From assembly GCA_964504335.1 (NCBI GenBank), contig CAZDET010000002.1, positions 122,662 through 186,661 of the forward strand: a stretch of 64,000 bases of DNA. The letters run 5' to 3'. How positions within the stretch are numbered: the stretch's first letter is position 1; each line of letters opens with the position of its first letter. Under the pieces are notes generated by a model, which saw only the letters and a program-made list of their open reading frames with translations, searched no databases and was not told the DNA's origin. This DNA is from CAZDET01 sp964504335. Its GTDB lineage: Bacteria > Bacteroidota > Bacteroidia > Chitinophagales > Saprospiraceae. Of the stretch, positions 59,168-64,000 are shown piece after piece. A program made the position numbers and the translations under genes.

Positions 59168-59516
59168 GACCATGATAAGGACAGATAGATTGAGAAATAA
59201 ACCAGTTCTTCAATATCTTTCAAGCTGGAAGCTCCGTGTTTTCAAGTTGTTGTTGTATCCCGTTGAATACATTACAAACATACTCCCCTCTGCCGCCCAA
59301 AGAAAACAAGCTTCGTAAAAAAGTTCGACTTTCTAATAATTCACATACACACACCTCAATTTAATAAGTTATTCATAATCAGATTTTTAAATCATATAAT
59401 TACTCAAATACATCTCATTTAATTCGCCCTTCTAAAAAATTCATTTTTTTTGAAACACTGCCCATTTTCTTCAATTCCGGGAAAAATTGAGCATTTTTGT
59501 TCGGTTTCGTAGTAGA

Positions 59517-62500
59517 ATGACCATGAAGGAGCGGGCCATCGCGCAAGACTTTTACCGACAATTTGATCGACAAATCTGCCAATCGGGCGTTTCTGTCGCT
59601 GAGGCGTTACCAACTCTTCATTTTTTGCTCCACCGCTGCATAGAGGTTGCGACCCAACCAGAGCGGCTCCACTTTACCACGCTTTATGCGCGCATTGCAT
59701 TTTTGGGGCACAAGCATCAGTTGTCGCCGGAGTTGATCTATCACCTGAATGCCTTTCGCTTTCGGGAGCGTGCTTTTGATCGTACGACGCCGGCCGGTTG
59801 GCAGTCTATAGGAAGCCGTATCTTGCTGGAGCTCGTTGAATCGATTTACCAACAACCCGTTCCCACAGCTCTCCGGGATATTCGCCAATCGCCCTGGCCG
59901 TGGCCGCGCCCCGATCATCCTCCGGGTACCTACTTTCCTGCACTGCGCGTAGTGGCACTGGAAGAAGTGCCCGAGCAGGAGCAGTTGCTCGTCCGCCTGG
60001 AAGACCGGCCGGAGCAAACGGCCTATCTGTACTACGGCGGCCCGGAAGCCAACGAGCAGCTTGCCGCCACAGCACAAATCCTGCGCCGGATTTGCGGGTT
60101 TCCAGCCACCCTCAATTTGCTGGACGTCCGCCAAACCGGGGAGGAAATACGCGCCCGCACGGTCATCATCGAACCGGATTACCTCATCGATGTAACGGCC
60201 GTAGCAGAGAGCTTCCAAGGGCACGCGACCTATCCCTGGAGCTACCTCGCCAAGAAATTGCTCCCCTACCGATTGAGTGGTCCCCTCCTACGAGGTACGG
60301 TAGCAAACTTTTTTCTCGATGAACTCATCCACCGTCCGGATACCACTTTTGCCGAACTCAAACGGCGCATTTTCAGCTTGCATCCACTCGGTTTCTGCCT
60401 GCTCCCCGATGGAGAGATCCGCAAGATCATGGGCGAGCTGCAGGCCCAATTCCTGACCCTAAAACAAACTACCCTCATCGAGCTGCCCGACCAGGAAATC
60501 GTGGCCGAGCAATGCCAACTGGAGCCGTCCTTCTACGCCCCCATGTACGGGCTGCAAGGCCGCCTCGACCTGTTGCACCGTCGAACAACGGACAGGCCGC
60601 GTACGGCCATCGTCGAATTGAAAAGCGGGAGTCCATTCATGGCGAATAAGTACGGGCTGGGGGCTAGTCATTACGTACAGACTATTCTGTACGACTTACT
60701 CATTCGTGCCACGTACGGGGCAAAGAGTCAGGTGGCCAGCTATATCCTGTATAGTGGTCTAGCCGAGCGGCCCCTGCGCTTCGCACCGCCCGAGCGCAGC
60801 ATGCAGGAGGAAGCCCTACAGGTGCGCAATCAATTACTGGCCATCGACTACAAATTGGCTCAATTGGGGCACCCGACCGATCAATTACTCGGCCAAACCG
60901 ACCGCCTCTTTGCCCGACTCGATCCGCAAAACCAACAGGGTCTACGGGGGTTCCTGCGCAATGACTTCGAACGAATGGCCACGGCCTACCAGCAACTCGA
61001 TGCAACCGAACGCTGCTACCTGGGAGCCTTTCTGGGCTTCACCGCCCGCGAGCACCGCCTCGCCAAAACCGGCGAACAGGGGAACGACCGCCTCAACGGC
61101 CTGGCCAGTCTCTGGCTAGACGACGGGGCCGACAAGGACGAGCGCTTCGAACGCCTCTGCCGACTTACGTTCGACCACACCCGCAGCGGAAACGATTACC
61201 TCATCACCTTCAATCGCCCCAACCAGGAAGGTCAATTGGTCAAATTCCGAACCGGAGATATCGCGGTGCTCTACCCCATGGCAGACCCGAACGACCAACG
61301 GGCTATTCTGCGCAACCAAATATTCAAGTGCACCATTGTCGAACTTACCGCCGAACAAGTCGTCTTGCGGTTGCGGAGCCAGCAGCGCTCCGATCGGATA
61401 TTTCGTGCGCACCCGCACTGGACGGTCGAACGCGACCTGCTCGATAGCGGGTTTGCCAGTTACTACCGCAGCTTGTTTGCCTGGGCCGAGCGCCCCCGCC
61501 CCATCCGCGACTTATGGTTGGGTCGACGCCATCCGCACACCGCGCCACCCGCTGCGATCGACCGGCCAAGTGGCATGACCGACGAGCAGTTTACCATCTT
61601 GCGGCAAATGCTCGCCGCTCCCGACTATTTTCTTCTCTGGGGGCCGCCCGGAACGGGGAAAACCAGCGTCATGCTGCACCACTACGTGCGGCAACTACTG
61701 GAAAACACGGAGGAACAACTACTACTTTTAGCGTACACCAACCGGGCAGTGGACGAAATCTGCGAGTCCATCGAACGAATTGGCGGCCCGGAGCCATTTC
61801 ATGGCTATTTGCGCATTGGTTCTCGCTACGGTACCGCAGCGGCCTTCCAGGATCGACTCCTCCAGGTGCAGACCGAATCGTTGACGCGTCGCAGCGAAGT
61901 CCGGCAACTCCTCGCCGAGCACCGCATCCTCGTAGGAACGGTAGCTTCGCTCGCCGGAAAGCCGGAATTGTTCGAGCTCAAGCATTTCGATCGAATCGTC
62001 GTCGACGAAGCCAGCCAAATATTGGAACCCCTGCTAATCGGTTTGTTGCCCAATGCGCCACGCGCTCTCCTCATCGGCGATCACTACCAACTGCCCGCCG
62101 TGGTGGGCCAATCTTCCGATTGGACGATTATCGACGAGCCCCACTTACGGGAAATCGGCCTCACCGATCTTTCTATCAGCTTATTCGAACGGCTGTTTAA
62201 GTACGCACAAAAAAACCAACTCGACGGCACTTACGCCATGCTGACTCAGCAGGGGCGCATGCATCAGGAGATCATGCGCTTTGCCAGTGATCATTTCTAC
62301 CGCGGCCGGCTCGATATTCTTCCGGAAGGTATCCCCCATCGCAAAAAACAACTGGCTCCCCTGCCCTCCACACCTCACCACCTGTTTACTTCTCGTCGCT
62401 TTCTCTTCTGGAACACAGCAGCCGACCCGTCGGGAGCCGACCTGAAAACGAATCGATTCGAGGCCCAGCAACTCGTGGTGCTCGTGCGCTATTTCGAAGC

Positions 62501-62918
62501 CTTCTACCAGGCACAGGGGGCGACCCAGGCCTTGCAACCCCACGACATTGGTATTATTACGCCCTATCGGGCACAAATCGCTTGTATTTATCAGGCACTG
62601 CGGGAAGCAGGCCTGCCCACCGAGCACTACACCGTAGACACGGTAGAACGATATCAGGGTGGAGCCCGAAAAATCATTTTGGTTTCCCTGTGTGTCAATT
62701 CCCCATTTCAACTCCACACGCTTTCCAGCCTGTCGGAAGATGGCGTCGACCGCAAGTTGAATGTAGCACTGACCCGGGCAAGAGAACACCTCGTCATCCT
62801 GGGATGTGGCGAGCTGCTCGAAGCAGCTCCCACCTACGGGAAGCTTATTGAATTTTGCCGTGCCTCCAATGCCTATATTCCCAACAACCAATCCATTGAA
62901 ATATTCACGACACCCTAG
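59517..62918 (+). CDS. DNA2-like fused PD-(D/E)xK nuclease and SF1 helicase
   Basis: 1133 residues from ATG 59517 (a second ATG at 59523; a TTG at 59487 is possible). The N-terminal 330 residues are unassigned. A RecB/Cas4-like nuclease core is around 345-400: MYGLQGRLDLL, TAIVELKSGSPF and SHYVQTILYDLL. No cysteine set typical of Cas4/Dna2 Fe-S clusters is seen. The UPF1/DNA2-type helicase follows from about 690: LWGPPGTGKTS (near 708), VDEASQILEP (near 829), LTQQGRMHQEI, ITPYRAQIACIY, VDTVERYQGGA and NVALTRAREHLVIL. Probably single-strand-tail processing or defence. Isolated, after an AT-rich hairpin-rich gap. Confidence 0.85.
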   Translation: MTMKERAIAQDFYRQFDRQICQSGVSVAEALPTLHFLLHRCIEVATQPERLHFTTLYARIAFLGHKHQLSPELIYHLNAFRFRERAFDRTTPAGWQSIGSRILLELVESIYQQPVPTALRDIRQSPWPWPRPDHPPGTYFPALRVVALEEVPEQEQLLVRLEDRPEQTAYLYYGGPEANEQLAATAQILRRICGFPATLNLLDVRQTGEEIRARTVIIEPDYLIDVTAVAESFQGHATYPWSYLAKKLLPYRLSGPLLRGTVANFFLDELIHRPDTTFAELKRRIFSLHPLGFCLLPDGEIRKIMGELQAQFLTLKQTTLIELPDQEIVAEQCQLEPSFYAPMYGLQGRLDLLHRRTTDRPRTAIVELKSGSPFMANKYGLGASHYVQTILYDLLIRATYGAKSQVASYILYSGLAERPLRFAPPERSMQEEALQVRNQLLAIDYKLAQLGHPTDQLLGQTDRLFARLDPQNQQGLRGFLRNDFERMATAYQQLDATERCYLGAFLGFTAREHRLAKTGEQGNDRLNGLASLWLDDGADKDERFERLCRLTFDHTRSGNDYLITFNRPNQEGQLVKFRTGDIAVLYPMADPNDQRAILRNQIFKCTIVELTAEQVVLRLRSQQRSDRIFRAHPHWTVERDLLDSGFASYYRSLFAWAERPRPIRDLWLGRRHPHTAPPAAIDRPSGMTDEQFTILRQMLAAPDYFLLWGPPGTGKTSVMLHHYVRQLLENTEEQLLLLAYTNRAVDEICESIERIGGPEPFHGYLRIGSRYGTAAAFQDRLLQVQTESLTRRSEVRQLLAEHRILVGTVASLAGKPELFELKHFDRIVVDEASQILEPLLIGLLPNAPRALLIGDHYQLPAVVGQSSDWTIIDEPHLREIGLTDLSISLFERLFKYAQKNQLDGTYAMLTQQGRMHQEIMRFASDHFYRGRLDILPEGIPHRKKQLAPLPSTPHHLFTSRRFLFWNTAADPSGADLKTNRFEAQQLVVLVRYFEAFYQAQGATQALQPHDIGIITPYRAQIACIYQALREAGLPTEHYTVDTVERYQGGARKIILVSLCVNSPFQLHTLSSLSEDGVDRKLNVALTRAREHLVILGCGELLEAAPTYGKLIEFCRASNAYIPNNQSIEIFTTP

Positions 62919-63637
62919 CGCTTCGGCGGCTGGGAAGGCCGCATTTCGATTTTGCTCGGTAGAGTACGTGCCGGAAGCTTGAGCAAATCAACGACCACCT
63001 GAGCAATATCTTCCGGCTGGATTTTCCAACTATCCGCATCCGTCGGAGTATGATCATTGAAATAGGTAGCTACGGAGCCGGGCATAATCGTAGAAACATT
63101 AATGCCCATGTGTCGGACATCCAGCATCATGGCCTGGGTGAATCCCACCAAGCCGAATTTGGAAGCGTTGTAAGCGGCTCCCTGGGCAAAAAAGTTGGTA
63201 CCGGCCAGGCTGGCGATTGTGATAATGTAAGCTTGCTCGGAGGCAATCAGTGGTTCCAGGGCGGCTTTAACGCTGTAAAATACTCCGGTGAGGTTGATAT
63301 CGATCACGTCATTCCATTGCTGTGGGGTCATCTCGGTGATGGGCGCAAAACGGCCGATTCCGGCATTGGCGATGAGCACATCCAGTCCGCCGAACGCTTC
63401 CTGGACTTGCTGCACACATTGCTGCTGGCTTTCCAGGCTGCGCACATCGCAGACAATGCCGAGCGCGCGACCGGGTCCGCGATCTGTTAACGTCTGCGCT
63501 GCTTGCCGGACCTCTTCTTCCGTGCGGCTGGTAATACCGACGTTCATGCCTTCGGCGACCATTGCTTCGGCGATGGCGTAGCCAATTCCCTTTGATCCGC
63601 CCGTTATCAGGGCAACTTTGTTGGTGAGTGTTTCCAT
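62915..63637 (-). CDS. short-chain dehydrogenase/reductase (FabG-like)
   Basis: 240 residues from ATG 63637; an upstream in-frame start at 63748 adds 37 unconserved residues. TGGSKGIGYAIAEAM, CDVRS, LIANAGIGRFAPI (NAG), IASLAGTNFFAQGAAYNASKFGL with Ser-Tyr-Lys, and MPGSVATYF. Typical cytosolic oxidoreductase; keto-acyl or sugar substrates cannot be separated. The stop shares CTAG with the DNA2-like gene. Confidence 0.9.
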   Translation of the reverse strand: METLTNKVALITGGSKGIGYAIAEAMVAEGMNVGITSRTEEEVRQAAQTLTDRGPGRALGIVCDVRSLESQQQCVQQVQEAFGGLDVLIANAGIGRFAPITEMTPQQWNDVIDINLTGVFYSVKAALEPLIASEQAYIITIASLAGTNFFAQGAAYNASKFGLVGFTQAMMLDVRHMGINVSTIMPGSVATYFNDHTPTDADSWKIQPEDIAQVVVDLLKLPARTLPSKIEMRPSQPPKR

Positions 63638-63869
63638 GCTCCTGACAACAGTGGTTCGAATTGCCGGGTTTAACTTGCTTCCATCCAAATCTTTTCCCAT
63701 TCCAACTTGCAGCGATTCGGTACGGCATGATAACCAGACAGCTATCAATCGGGATGAAACACCCTAACCACGTCGGGAAGAAATCTCAGCAATTTCGTCC
63801 TGGCGCGCTATTCATTTGCGCCGTAGTTTTAAGGGTATCATCAAATCACATGGAGAAATGAACCACTTA

Positions 63870-64000
63870 TCAAACCAGCTCAATCGACTGTTCTCGATTG
63901 GCCATTACCCCGATTGTACCTACCGCATTATCGACATTGACGACACCGGCATTTAAGCGCGATTCTGCAGCTTGCAATTCAGCGTGTGACCCACCTAATT
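63870..64000 (-). CDS. 3' end of an unidentified leftward protein (partial)
   Basis: A minus-strand frame open from the right edge to TGA at 63870-63872 gives 42 residues ending MANREQSIELV, preceded by AAESRLNAGVVNVDNAVGTIG. Ala/Gly/Val/Asn-rich with good codon use for this genome. The family is not recognisable. A 33-residue plus-strand frame in the same place (63858) is less plausible. Confidence 0.5.
   Translation of the reverse strand, partial: LGGSHAELQAAESRLNAGVVNVDNAVGTIGVMANREQSIELV

Noticed and set aside
59040..59318. 92-codon frame in the hairpin-rich gap
   Set aside because: TTG start, Cys/Trp-rich odd composition and no similarity; it overlaps several strong stems.
63858..63956. 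33-codon plus-strand frame near the right edge
   Set aside because: The minus-strand frame over the same bases is open to the window edge and has better composition.
1..64000. tRNA, rRNA, CRISPR or insertion sequence
   Set aside because: All gaps over 100 bases were read. None holds a cloverleaf with CCA-like end, regular spaced repeats, or a transposase.

Overview
The window is chromosomal DNA of a free-living bacterium of the phylum Bacteroidota, most likely class Saprospiria (Lewinella-like). This rests on a type IX secretion C-terminal sorting domain, a TonB-dependent receptor with a CarboxypepD_reg domain, a TamL-type lipoprotein barrel, Bacteroidota-type families (DUF4296, DUF5522, DUF4369 thioredoxins), promoters of the TAnnTTTG kind, weak Shine-Dalgarno signals and a moderately high GC content. 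Species is not determined. I saw no rRNA, tRNA, CRISPR array, insertion-sequence transposase or prophage. Most of the window is housekeeping DNA with small accessory insertions.

Layout. 1-4.5 kb: the end of an unknown gene, a three-part TIR-like/TPR/short-chain dehydrogenase fusion, then a leftward lipB - conserved hypothetical - acyl-CoA thioesterase group. 4.5-8.2 kb: a beta-propeller lipoprotein, an outer-membrane barrel, futalosine hydrolase, and two broken accessory genes (PUA/EVE-like, MazF-like). 8.2-12.7 kb: leftward mutS-dapB-endonuclease/phosphatase operon. 12.7-18.6 kb: structured repeat copy A, corA, an Uma2-family remnant, an AT-rich cluster of DnaA boxes, and nrdB-nrdA with a terminator. 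18.9-22.8 kb: NAD(P)HX repair enzyme, a class III CoA transferase, a 1-Cys peroxiredoxin, a DUF1203 gene. 22.8-26.4 kb: structured repeat copy B and a McrBC-like pair whose McrB carries an EVE-like reader domain. 26.5-32.1 kb: rlmH, a frameshifted four-helix-bundle gene, cysteine desulfurase, phosphoglucosamine mutase, a PAP2 phosphatase and a ZIP transporter. 32.2-36.6 kb: TonB receptor plus a T9SS-exported hydrolase-like protein. 36.6-44.2 kb: LuxC-like reductase, DUF1415, RluD-like synthase, a Cys/Met-metabolism PLP enzyme, an HI0933-like flavoprotein, a small DUF5522 gene and a PgpH-like c-di-AMP phosphodiesterase. 44.3-51.2 kb: nth, a glycosyltransferase, a thioredoxin-like protein, an SDR, sixA, DUF4296 and a PhoB/PhoR-like two-component pair. 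51.2-58.7 kb: dapF, purL, a TlpA-like lipoprotein, a SpoU methyltransferase and TamL. 58.7-64 kb: an 837-base non-coding stretch with many hairpins, a large DNA2-like nuclease-helicase, an SDR and the end of a leftward gene.

How the genes fit together. dapB and dapF belong to the diaminopimelate route for lysine and peptidoglycan, with glmM feeding the same wall pathway. lipB, futalosine hydrolase, the cysteine desulfurase and the NAD(P)HX enzyme serve cofactors. nrdBA and mutS serve DNA synthesis and repair. Defence-type genes are scattered: McrBC-EVE, the DNA2-like enzyme, the MazF remnant and perhaps the TIR fusion.

The best candidates for something undescribed are: (1) a 165-bp element present twice in opposite orientations, with four shared stems and a compensatory base-pair change; (2) the TIR/TPR/SDR fusion, whose TIR lacks the usual glutamate; (3) the symmetric DnaA-box cluster upstream of nrdBA; (4) the hairpin-rich region before the DNA2-like gene, with two mutually exclusive hairpins. 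Four accessory genes are each broken by a small lesion. These could be true decay, slippage-controlled genes or assembly errors, and the sequence alone does not decide.
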